Assembly: GCA_017435525.1 (NCBI GenBank)
Contig: JAFSEW010000060.1
Span: forward strand, 20,697-84,696
DNA length: 64,000 bases
Reading direction: 5' to 3'
DNA from: Oscillospiraceae bacterium
GTDB taxonomy: Bacteria > Bacillota > Clostridia > Oscillospirales > Oscillospiraceae
Shown piece by piece: positions 1 through 6,933 of this stretch (positions within the stretch are counted from its first letter, which is position 1; each line of letters starts with the position of its first letter). The notes under the pieces are model-generated. The model was not told the DNA's origin. It saw nothing but the letters and a program-made list of their open reading frames with translations, and made no database searches. The position numbers were made by a program, and so were the translations under genes.

Positions 1-419
1 CTATCCCCGCCGATATGAATGCCTCCGCCTATGAGCGTCTGGAGGTTCCCGTGCGGCTGTATGCCAACGGCGAGGATACCGGCAGAACCGTTACCCTCTC
101 CCTGAAAAACGGCTGGCAAGCGGTATTCCGGGGCCTGCCCTACACCGATTCCCAGGGCAATGTGATCCAGTACACGGTGAAAGAGACCTGGGACAGCGTG
201 GACTGGGCAGCCACCTACGGCCCCATCACCGCTTCCGGCGGCACCACACCCAAGTATTCCGTAACCATTACCAACATCTATCGCAAAACCGGTCCCGAAA
301 TGCCCTCCACGGGCTACGCGGGCCGACTGCTGTATATACTCTGCGGCTCCGGCATCCTGCTGGGGGCGCTGGTATACGGAATGGTCGCAAGGCGCAAGCG
401 TGAAAGGAGGTTTATCTGA
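1..419 (+). CDS. Surface pilin/adhesin with Cna-B-type domain and sorting signal (5' end outside window)
   Basis: The reading frame is already open at the first bases of the window, so only the C-terminal ~139 residues of a cell-wall protein are seen. They form the end of a Cna-B-type (collagen-binding B, SpaA-like) beta-sandwich, with the typical phrases YTVKETW and VTITNIY, then a sorting signal: MPSTG as an LPXTG variant, a hydrophobic segment (LLYILCGSGILLGALVYGMV) and a basic tail ARRKRERR. Such proteins are cut at the T-G bond by a sortase and joined to a pilus or to peptidoglycan. It lies 92 bp before a backbone pilin and upstream of a class C sortase, so it is probably the tip or large adhesin of the same pilus. 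The start codon and N-terminal domains cannot be seen. Confidence 0.85.
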   Translation, partial: IPADMNASAYERLEVPVRLYANGEDTGRTVTLSLKNGWQAVFRGLPYTDSQGNVIQYTVKETWDSVDWAATYGPITASGGTTPKYSVTITNIYRKTGPEMPSTGYAGRLLYILCGSGILLGALVYGMVARRKRERRFI

Positions 420-511
420 AGCCTTCCAAAAGCACGACAATCCTTTGCGCCGTGCTTCCCGTTCCGAAACATAAACTGTTTAAAAATTTTTTAGGAAAGG
501 AAACATACATC

Positions 512-2002
512 ATGAAAAGATCAATTAGCATCATCCTGGCGCTGACCCTGGTGCTGAGCCTGTCTGCCGCCGCCTTTGCAGCCGGTGACGGCTCCATCAC
601 CATCGACGGTGTCAACATTGGCACTGAGTACGCCATCTACCGTCTGCTGGCTCTGGAGTCCTTCAAGAAGGACGACGCTTACTCCTACAAGGTAGACCCC
701 GCCTGGGCAGGCTTCTTTGCCGAGACCAAGACCCTGACCTATGTGGACATCGACGCCGCCGGTTATGTCACCTGGATCGGCGCCGAAGACGATGCAACCA
801 TGGCTGAATTTGCCAAGTACGCCCTGGAGTATGCCCAGACCAATGGCATTGCCCCCGTGGATGAGTACACCATCCCCGATGGCTACACCGAAGATACCTA
901 TAAGTTCGCAGGCCTGGATCTGGGCTGGTACCTGGTGGATTCCACTGCCGGTGCTCTGTGCGGCCTGACCACCACCGATAAGGATGCCGTCATCGTTGCC
1001 AAGAACCATGTGCCCATCATTGACAAGCAGGTTCAGGAAGACCTGACCGGCAACTGGCAGAGCAGCAACACCGCCGACATCGGCCAGATCGTCAACTTCA
1101 AGTCCGTCATCCATGTGGCCGCCGGTGCTGAGAGCTATGTGATGCACGATACCATGTCCGCCGGCCTGACCTTCGAGCACAACGGCGCCACCAGAGGTGT
1201 CACCAGCATTCTGCACACCAACTCCCTGGGCGAGGAGACCGAGCTTGTTGAGAACACCGACTATATTGTGGTGTCTTCCTGCACCGACGGCTGCGACTTC
1301 GAAGTGGTGTTCTCCGAGGATCTGATCAAGACCCTGAAGCCCAATGACCGTCTGCAGGTGGAGTACAACGCCATGCTGAACCGTCACGCTGTGGTGGCAG
1401 GCGAGGGCAACGAGAACGAAGTGAAGCTGGAGTACGGCGAAGACCACTACACCGTTCCCTCCTTCACCAAGACCTACACCTTCTCCTTCGACATCGTAAA
1501 GACCACCACCTCCAACACCCTGCTGGACGGCGCCGAGTTCCGGATCTACGACGCAGCTGTGGGCGGCAACGAGATCGCAGTTGTGCCTCTGCTGGCTGCC
1601 GATGATACCACCCCCGTGCTGGATGCCAACGGCAATCCCATGTACCGCCGCGCAAGAGCCGATGAGACCGGCGTTTCCATCAAGGTTGTGGGCGGCGTTG
1701 TCACCGTGGTGGGCATGGACAACGGTGTCTACTACCTGGAAGAGACTGTGGCTCCCGCCGGCTATAACAAGCTCACCTCCCGTAAGGAATTCACCATTGC
1801 CGATGGCAATGTCAGCGCAAAGTTTGACGGCGGCATCTACGCCACCGGCTCCGGCGTTCAGGTGGTCAACAAGACCGGTACCATGCTGCCCGAAACCGGT
1901 GCAGAAGGCACTTTCCTGTTTGTCACCCTGGGCATGATCCTGGTTCTGGGCACCGGCGTCCTGCTGGTCACCAAGAAGAGAATGTCCATGATCGTGGAGT
2001 AA
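512..2002 (+). CDS. SpaA-type pilus backbone protein, LPETG-anchored
   Basis: This 496-residue protein looks like the major shaft subunit of a sortase-assembled pilus. It has an N-terminal signal peptide (MKRSISIILALTLVLSLSAAAFA), then repeated Ig-like isopeptide-type domains. An E-box-like YYLEETVAPAGY lies near the end, and AKN in AVIVAKNHVP may be the pilin-motif lysine. It ends with LPETG, a hydrophobic stretch and KKR. I start it at the ATG preceded by AGGAAAGG; the upstream in-frame ATG at 452 would put a hydrophilic extension before the signal peptide. The sortase that would polymerise it is the next gene, after a 630-bp repeat-filled gap. High confidence for pilin; the assignment as backbone rather than ancillary subunit rests on size and position. 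Confidence 0.88.
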   Translation: MKRSISIILALTLVLSLSAAAFAAGDGSITIDGVNIGTEYAIYRLLALESFKKDDAYSYKVDPAWAGFFAETKTLTYVDIDAAGYVTWIGAEDDATMAEFAKYALEYAQTNGIAPVDEYTIPDGYTEDTYKFAGLDLGWYLVDSTAGALCGLTTTDKDAVIVAKNHVPIIDKQVQEDLTGNWQSSNTADIGQIVNFKSVIHVAAGAESYVMHDTMSAGLTFEHNGATRGVTSILHTNSLGEETELVENTDYIVVSSCTDGCDFEVVFSEDLIKTLKPNDRLQVEYNAMLNRHAVVAGEGNENEVKLEYGEDHYTVPSFTKTYTFSFDIVKTTTSNTLLDGAEFRIYDAAVGGNEIAVVPLLAADDTTPVLDANGNPMYRRARADETGVSIKVVGGVVTVVGMDNGVYYLEETVAPAGYNKLTSRKEFTIADGNVSAKFDGGIYATGSGVQVVNKTGTMLPETGAEGTFLFVTLGMILVLGTGVLLVTKKRMSMIVE

Positions 2003-2027
2003 TTCTCTCTCCCATTTCCAATTCGCA

Positions 2028-2050
2028 GGGGAGGGCCCCCGGCCCTCCCC
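2028..2050 (+). terminator. GC-rich hairpin after the backbone pilin
   Basis: GGGGAGGGCC, a three-base loop and GGCCCTCCCC form a perfect 10-bp stem 26 bp after the pilin stop. There is no T-run, so it may be a 3' stabiliser or a family A palindrome rather than a true terminator. Confidence 0.4.
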
Positions 2051-2072
2051 TCCCGAATTCCCTACGCACCCC

Positions 2073-2174
2073 CGACTTCCAACGAGCCTCGGCTCCCTCT
2101 GATGAGGGAGCTGTCAGCGCAGCTGACTGAGGGAGAGATCCCGACTTTCATACGCAGCACCGACTTCTCAATTG
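2073..2174 (+). repeat. 102-bp intergenic repeat, copy 1
   Basis: This segment, with the core GCTCCCTCTGATGAGGGAGC and CAGCGCAGCTGACTGAGGGA, recurs almost exactly at 2482-2583; I see two T/C differences. The core is a hairpin (TCCCTCTGATGAGGGA). The two copies are direct repeats 409 bp apart inside the pilus locus. Confidence 0.85.
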
Positions 2175-2481
2175 ACAATTGACAATGGACAATTGACAAT
2201 TAGAGTTACGGATTCTTCGACTCCGCATCTAACGATGCTCCGCTCAGAATGACAATCAGAAGAACCAGCTATCAGGTTTTCTCTGTCGTCCTGAGCAAGC
2301 GCAGCGCGCCGAAGGACCCGCATCCCCCCGACTTCCCCAAAAGAGTTACGGATTCTTCGACGCGCCTTCGGCTTGCTCAGAATGACATGCAAAACGGAGA
2401 AAGCTCTCAAGATTCCTCTGTCATTGCGAGGGCCTTTAGGCCCGTGGCAATCCGCATCCCTCCGAATTCCATACGCCAAAC
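2175..2481. repeat. Mosaic of family B, C and F repeats
   Basis: No gene is seen here. The stretch holds AATTGACA units (family C, around 2170-2202), a family B arm GGATTCTTCGACTCCG...CTCAGAATGACA (about 2212-2253), the paired arm GTCGTCCTGAGCAAGCG...CGAAGGACCCG (2287-2322), another family B arm (2349-2387), and a family F palindrome GTCATTGCGAGGGCCTTTAG...CCCGTGGCAATCCG (2419-2455). Apparent ORFs here are low-complexity translations of the repeats. Confidence 0.8.
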
Positions 2482-2583
2482 CGACTTCCAACGAGCCTCG
2501 GCTCCCTCTGATGAGGGAGCTGTCAGCGCAGCTGACTGAGGGAGAGATCCCGACTTCCATACGCAGCACCGACTTCCCAATTG
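2482..2583 (+). repeat. 102-bp intergenic repeat, copy 2
   Basis: Second copy of the repeat at 2073-2174, same orientation. It is followed directly by ATTGTCC units (family C arm) that run to within 30 bp of the sortase start. Confidence 0.85.
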
Positions 2584-2634
2584 TCCATTGTCCATTGTCC
2601 ATTGGCCATTACCTATAACACCAGGGAGAAACCT

Positions 2635-3471
2635 ATGCAAAGCCGAAAAGTTACCATTATTCTTCTGATAGCCTTCTTCATAGGCCTCTCCGTGCTGTTA
2701 TACCCCTCCATCAGCAGCTACTGGAACAGCAAAACCCAGTCCGAAGCCATCGTGGACTATGAGGCAATACTGGCGGCCTACAAACCGGAGGACTACACCG
2801 CCGTTTTCGAAGCGGCAGAGGCCTATAATCAGGCACTGGCCGCCCTGGACATGCCCCTGCGGGAGTATCAACAACTGGAAGACACCTACTGGAAGACCCT
2901 GGACATCAGCGGCACCGGCATGATGGGATACCTGACGGTGCCCAAGATCAGCCAGGAGCTGCCCGTGTATCACGGCACCTCCGACGCGGTGCTTGGCTTT
3001 GCCGTGGGCCATTTCCAGGGCACCGGCCTGCCCGTCGGCGGCGAAGGCAACCACAGCGCCGTATCCGCCCACCGGGGTCTGCCCACAGCCGTCCTCTTTA
3101 CCCACCTGGACCGCATGGAGCTGGGCGACCTGTTCTATTTCACCATCCTGGACCGCACATTCACCTACGAGGTGGATCAGATCCGCATCGTGGAGCCCCA
3201 GGATGTAAACCTGCTGCTGCCGGAAGAGGGCAAGGACTACTGTACCCTCATCACCTGCACCCCCTACGGCATCAACACCCACCGCCTTCTGGTAAGAGGC
3301 CACCAGGTGGACGCTTCCCAGAAGCGTAACATCTACATCGCCAACGAAGCCTACCGGGTGGATACCCTCATCGTCATGCCCCTGGTGGCGCTGCCCATCA
3401 TTGTGGTGCTGCTGATCTATGTGATGGTGGCACCTGTGAAGAAAGAATCGTTAGGAGAGGATCTGCCATGA
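2635..3471 (+). CDS. srtC: Class C (pilus-polymerising) sortase
   Basis: This is a membrane-bound transpeptidase that would cleave the LPXTG-type motif of pilins and join subunits into a fibre. The 278-residue protein has an N-terminal membrane segment (about residues 6-25), the sortase beta-barrel with catalytic His146 (VSAHRG), Cys208 (TLITCTPYG) and Arg217 (HRLLVRG), and a second membrane segment near the C-terminus (about 245-266), the layout of class C enzymes. I place the start at the ATG after AGGGAG, not at the in-frame ATG 54 bp upstream that lies in repeat sequence. The stop overlaps the next pilin gene by four bases, so the two are translationally coupled. The enzyme appears intact, unlike the sortase-like protein two genes downstream. 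Confidence 0.93.
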   Translation: MQSRKVTIILLIAFFIGLSVLLYPSISSYWNSKTQSEAIVDYEAILAAYKPEDYTAVFEAAEAYNQALAALDMPLREYQQLEDTYWKTLDISGTGMMGYLTVPKISQELPVYHGTSDAVLGFAVGHFQGTGLPVGGEGNHSAVSAHRGLPTAVLFTHLDRMELGDLFYFTILDRTFTYEVDQIRIVEPQDVNLLLPEEGKDYCTLITCTPYGINTHRLLVRGHQVDASQKRNIYIANEAYRVDTLIVMPLVALPIIVVLLIYVMVAPVKKESLGEDLP

Positions 3472-4379
3472 AACACCGCGCCCATATCCGGCTGCTTGCC
3501 GCCGCGCTGTGCCTGCTGCTGTGCGTGCAGGTGTTTGCGGCGGAATCCGTGGACCTGGAAAGAGCTTGCAGCCTGACTTTGCACTATACCCAGCGGGACG
3601 CTGCCCTGGCCGGGCAGGAGATCGCCCTGTACCGGGCAGGGGATGTGCATGAAAACGGCACCTACGCCCTGACCCTTGCATACCCCGTGGAGATCCAGGG
3701 CATTACCTCGGAAGCCGAATGGCAGGAAGCCGCAGCCACCCTCAGCGCCTATCTCACCGCCGATGCGGTCGCCCCCCATTACACAGCCACCACCGATGAA
3801 ACCGGCACCGTTTCTTTTACCGGCCTGACCCCCGGCCTGTACCTGATCAGAGGGCTTAGCGCAGCCGTCCCGGAGGGAAAGTGCGTGTTCGCGGATTCTT
3901 TCCTGTTCCTGCCCCGGAATGAAAGCGGCAGCTATACCTATGATGTGGATGCCAACCCCAAACACGCCTCCTTTATGCCCACGGGAGAAGAATATTCCGT
4001 GCTGAAGCTGTGGAAGGATGCAGGCGCCGCCGCAGAGCGCCCGGCTGAAGTCCAGGTGGATATCCTGAAGGACGGCGTCCTGGCAGAAAGCGTAACCCTC
4101 AGCGCCGCCAATGACTGGCGCTACAGCTGGAGCGCCCCCCAGGGCCACAGCTTCACCGTGGTGGAGCGCAATGTGCCCCAGGGCTATACCGTCACCGTCA
4201 CCGGGAACCAGACATCTTTTGTCATTACCAACACCGCGCCCCCGGATACCGATAACCCCCAAACCGGCGACAGCGCGCCCATTTTGCTCTATATCCTGCT
4301 GCTGTGCCTGTCCGGTATGGCGCTGGTGATTCTGGGCATCTGGGCCCTCGGGAGAAAGAACCATGAAAAGAACCGGTAA
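3468..4379 (+). CDS. Minor pilin with Cna-B domain and NPQTG sorting signal
   Basis: A 303-residue secreted protein with a signal peptide (LLAAALCLLLCVQVFA), an N-terminal pilin-like region containing GLTPGLYLIRG, a Cna-B-type domain (about residues 175-260: LKLWKDAG..., VERNVPQGYTVTV, FVITNTAPP) and a C-terminal sorting signal. The signal is NPQTG followed by a hydrophobic helix and RKNHEKNR. NPQTG departs from LPXTG at the first position and resembles the NPQT-N type motif of class B sortase substrates; whether the neighbouring class C enzyme or the sortase B at 27.7 kb handles it cannot be told from sequence. The ATG overlaps the sortase stop (ATGA), and the 3' end overlaps the following gene by 17 bases, so all three are one operon. 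Probably the basal or ancillary pilus subunit. Confidence 0.85.
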   Translation: MKHRAHIRLLAAALCLLLCVQVFAAESVDLERACSLTLHYTQRDAALAGQEIALYRAGDVHENGTYALTLAYPVEIQGITSEAEWQEAAATLSAYLTADAVAPHYTATTDETGTVSFTGLTPGLYLIRGLSAAVPEGKCVFADSFLFLPRNESGSYTYDVDANPKHASFMPTGEEYSVLKLWKDAGAAAERPAEVQVDILKDGVLAESVTLSAANDWRYSWSAPQGHSFTVVERNVPQGYTVTVTGNQTSFVITNTAPPDTDNPQTGDSAPILLYILLLCLSGMALVILGIWALGRKNHEKNR

Positions 4380-4917
4380 AGTCCTGATTTTTGCGGGCAT
4401 TGCCCTGATTATCTTGAGCCTCGGCGTCTTGCTGCTGATGCAGCTTGCGGACCGGCAAGCTGAAAAAAACGCCGAGGCTCTGCTGCAGCGGCTGGATGCT
4501 CTGCTGCCGCCCCTTCACGCCGGTTCTGAGGAATCCTACCGGGTCATGACCATGCCGGCACTGGAAGTGGATGGCCGGGATGTGATTGCCATTGTGGAGA
4601 TTCCCGCCTTTTCCCTGCGGCTGCCGGTGCTGAGCAGCTGGGAGCAGGGGCGTGACCTTCCCCGGCGCTTATCCGGCAGCGCCTATGACGGCAGTTTGAT
4701 CATCGGCGGCAGCGCCGCCCAGTTTGCCTGTTTTGACCGGATTCCCAACGGCACGGAAGTCACCGTCACAGATATGCGGGGCGCCGTCTTTACCTACACG
4801 GTATCGCGCATCGGCCGCGCGACCACCGCCGATGCCGAAACCCTCTGCGGAAGTAAACTCACCCTCTTCGCCCGCCAAACAGCTTCCTTAGAATACATCC
4901 TCCTCCGCTGCAACTAA
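4363..4917 (+). CDS. Sortase-like membrane protein lacking catalytic residues (pseudosortase)
   Basis: The 184-residue protein has one N-terminal membrane helix (about 7-28), a short linker and a domain that follows the sortase pattern: IVEIPAFSLRLPVL (strand before the active site), a stretch equivalent to the IxxGH region at 112-120, a 'F..l..i..G..v' segment, VFTYTVSRI (the conserved Y-x-V strand), and LTLFARQ where active sortases have TLxTC. His is replaced in IIGGSAAQ, Cys by Arg in LTLFAR, and the final Arg position reads EYILLRC. It would therefore be inactive as a transpeptidase. Its start has a good GGGAGAAAG site and overlaps the minor pilin, so it is expressed with the pilus genes. 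It might be a chaperone, decoy or pilus-anchoring partner; that role is inference. Confidence 0.75.
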   Translation: MKRTGKVLIFAGIALIILSLGVLLLMQLADRQAEKNAEALLQRLDALLPPLHAGSEESYRVMTMPALEVDGRDVIAIVEIPAFSLRLPVLSSWEQGRDLPRRLSGSAYDGSLIIGGSAAQFACFDRIPNGTEVTVTDMRGAVFTYTVSRIGRATTADAETLCGSKLTLFARQTASLEYILLRCN

Positions 4918-4944
4918 AGGACACCCCACCGGGTGTCCTTTTTT
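4918..4944 (+). terminator. Rho-independent terminator of the pilus operon
   Basis: AGGACACCC, loop CACC, GGGTGTCCT and then a run of T immediately after the last stop. A clean intrinsic terminator closing the pilus operon. Confidence 0.9.
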
Positions 4945-4984
4945 ATATCCCCCCGAATTCCATACGCCAACCCGAATTCCGCCT

Positions 4985-5449
4985 GTAGGGGAGGGTCTTG
5001 ACCCTCCCGCTACCAGCTGCGATGTCGAATTGACAATTGACAATGGACAATTGACAATTAGAAAACGGATTCTTCGACTCCGCATCTAACGATGCTCCGC
5101 TCAGAATGACAGCAAAACGCGGAAGGCTTTCCCCATTTATCCGTCGTCCTGAGCAAGCGCAGCGCGCCGAAGGACCCGTTCTCCCCAACGACTTCCCTAC
5201 GCACCCCCGACTTCCATCGTAGGGGCGAGCATTGCTCGTCCGCTGCCAGCTATCGATTACGAATTGACAATTGACAATGGACAATTGACAATTAGAAAAC
5301 GGATTCTTCGACTCCGCATCTAACGATGCTCCGCTCAGAATGACAGAAAAAACCGGAAGGCTTTCCCCATTTATCCGTCGTCCTGAGCAAGCGCAGCGCG
5401 CCGAAGGACCCGTTCTCCCCAACGACTTCCATACGCACCCCCGACTTCC
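4985..5449 (+). repeat. Tandem duplication (period 234 bp) of a composite A-C-B repeat unit
   Basis: Two head-to-tail units start at 4985 and 5219. Each holds a family A palindrome, a linker ending CGAATTG, family C units (ACAATTGACAATGGACAATT), a family B arm with GGATTCTTCGACTCCGCATC and its partner CCTGAGCAAGCGCAGCGCGC, then CCCCAACGACTTCC. From 5026-5215 versus 5260-5449 they are nearly identical, but the family A palindromes differ in stem (GAGGGTCTTGACCCTC in the first, CGAGCATTGCTCG in the second). Confidence 0.85.
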
Positions 5450-5590
5450 CAATTGTCAATTGTCAATTGTCAATTGTCCATTGTCCATTGTCAATTGCCC
5501 ATTGTCCATTGCGCATGTTCTCCTGCACCCTCTCGGCATACCCCCTAATTATCCCCCGGTCAATTTGTGCAAATGAGCGAAAAAAGCTTC
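5450..5590. repeat. Family C arm upstream of chvE, otherwise empty
   Basis: About eight ATTGTCAATTGTCC-like units occupy 5449-5515 and are followed by 80 bp without recognisable features before the chvE promoter. No gene seen. Confidence 0.7.
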
Positions 5591-5596
5591 TATTCG

Positions 5597-5624
5597 TTGA
5601 CAATATTTTTTAATTTTGTATAAT
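5597..5624 (+). promoter_or_regulatory. Strong housekeeping promoter of chvE-gguAB
   Basis: TTGACA and TATAAT, both perfect, with a 16-bp A/T-rich spacer, about 83 bp before the chvE start. It matches the vegetative sigma-A consensus. Confidence 0.88.
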
Positions 5625-5632
5625 CCTAAGTA

Positions 5633-5648
5633 GTTACATGCGTGTAAC
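5633..5648. promoter_or_regulatory. Candidate operator GTTACA-N4-TGTAAC
   Basis: A perfect 6-bp inverted repeat around TGCG sits just after the predicted transcription start of the chvE promoter, a usual position for a repressor site of a sugar operon. No cognate regulator gene is next to it, so the factor is unknown. Confidence 0.5.
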
Positions 5649-5706
5649 GAGAACCACCCCCAAAAACGCTTGGAGAGGCGTAAAATGAAAGAGGAGGATT
5701 CCCAAA

Positions 5707-6846
5707 ATGAAGAAAATCGTATCCCTGCTGCTGGTTCTGGCCCTGGCTCTGAGCCTGTTCGCTGCCTGCGGCGCAAAGAACAAGCTGGACATCGGCATCG
5801 TGCTGCCTACCAAGGACGAGGATCGCTGGCTGGCTGACGAAGCTACCTTCAAGAAGATGATCGAAGAGAAGGGCATCAAGGCTGAGATTATGTACTCTCA
5901 GGCTGACCCCGCTATCGAGAAGGCCAATGTTGAGGCCCTGATCCAGAAGGGCATCAAGGTCCTGATGATCTGCCCCTTCGACGGCGCTGCTGCTGCTTCC
6001 ACCGTGGAGATGGCTAAGAAGGAAGGCGTGAAGGTTATTTCCTACGACCGTCTGATCACCGGTACCGACGCTGTTGACTACTATGTGGCATTCGAGTCCC
6101 AGAAGATCGGCGAAGCCATGGGTCAGTACCTGGTTGACCAGGCTGCAGCCTACGGCGGCACCGGCCTGAACCTGTACCTGTACTCCGGCGCTCTGACCGA
6201 CAACAACTCCTTTACTTACTTCCAGGGCAACTGGAACGCTCTGCAGCCCAAGATCGCTGACGGCACCTTCATCGTCCGCAACTCCGAAGTTGCCATGAAG
6301 TACAAGGATACCAAGGACCTGTCCTACGATCAGCTGTACGAAATCATGCAGTCTGTTGACACCGAGTGGACTCCCTCCGTGGCAAAGTCCCTGGCCGAGG
6401 CCAACCTGACCAACGCCTCCGCTGAGCAGAAGGAGCTGTCCTTCATTACCGCTCCCGATGACAACACTGCCCGTGCCATCGCCGACGCTTTCATGGCTGA
6501 TGCCGCTGTGAAGGAATTCCGTATCTGCGGCGCTGACGGCGTGGAAGGCTCCGTTCAGTACCTGATCGACGGCAAGCAGGACATGACCGTTTACTGCAAC
6601 CCCGCCATGATCGCTGTGGCCGCCATGGATCTGGCTCAGAAGATGATCGCCGGTGAGAAGGTTGAGACTGCTGAGACCATCAACAACGAGAAGATCGACA
6701 TCCCCGTGGTCCGTTGCGATGTGCAGCCCATCACCCGTGACAATCTGGTGGAAGTGTGGCTGGATGCCGGCGTTTACAACAAGGCCGACTACACCAACTA
6801 CGAGGGCATCAGCGACGCTGTGAAGCCCGCCAACTACAACAACTAA
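5707..6846 (+). CDS. chvE: Sugar ABC transporter substrate-binding lipoprotein (ChvE/XylF family)
   Basis: A 379-residue periplasmic-binding-type lipoprotein. The signal peptide ends in a lipobox with the lipidated Cys at residue 21 (LSLFAAC). The mature protein has the two-lobe ribose/xylose-binding fold: DIGIVLPTKDEDRW at the start, YSQADPAIEKANVEALIQKG, VISYDRLI, and a second lobe containing ITAPDDNTARAIADAF and ICGADG. These phrases fit the ChvE (multiple sugar-binding) branch of the CUT2 group, whose members bind galactose, glucose, xylose or arabinose. It delivers sugar to the ATPase and permease downstream. The galM gene following the operon makes an aldose such as galactose or glucose a reasonable substrate, but specificity is inferred. 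A strong promoter and a candidate operator precede it. Confidence 0.9.
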   Translation: MKKIVSLLLVLALALSLFAACGAKNKLDIGIVLPTKDEDRWLADEATFKKMIEEKGIKAEIMYSQADPAIEKANVEALIQKGIKVLMICPFDGAAAASTVEMAKKEGVKVISYDRLITGTDAVDYYVAFESQKIGEAMGQYLVDQAAAYGGTGLNLYLYSGALTDNNSFTYFQGNWNALQPKIADGTFIVRNSEVAMKYKDTKDLSYDQLYEIMQSVDTEWTPSVAKSLAEANLTNASAEQKELSFITAPDDNTARAIADAFMADAAVKEFRICGADGVEGSVQYLIDGKQDMTVYCNPAMIAVAAMDLAQKMIAGEKVETAETINNEKIDIPVVRCDVQPITRDNLVEVWLDAGVYNKADYTNYEGISDAVKPANYNN

Positions 6847-6867
6847 ATTTCCCTGAATCGTAACTGC

Positions 6868-6892
6868 GGGGGGCGGCCTGTGACCGCCCCCC
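6868..6892 (+). promoter_or_regulatory. Intercistronic hairpin between chvE and gguA
   Basis: GGGGGGCGG and CCGCCCCCC form a 9-bp GC stem without a T-run, 22 bp after the chvE stop. Such hairpins after binding-protein genes commonly protect the 5' message and let the binding protein be made in excess over the transporter; that role here is inferred. Confidence 0.55.
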
Positions 6893-6933
6893 AAATTCAA
6901 GGTTTTAGCCCCCATAGAGAATGAGGTGAGGAA

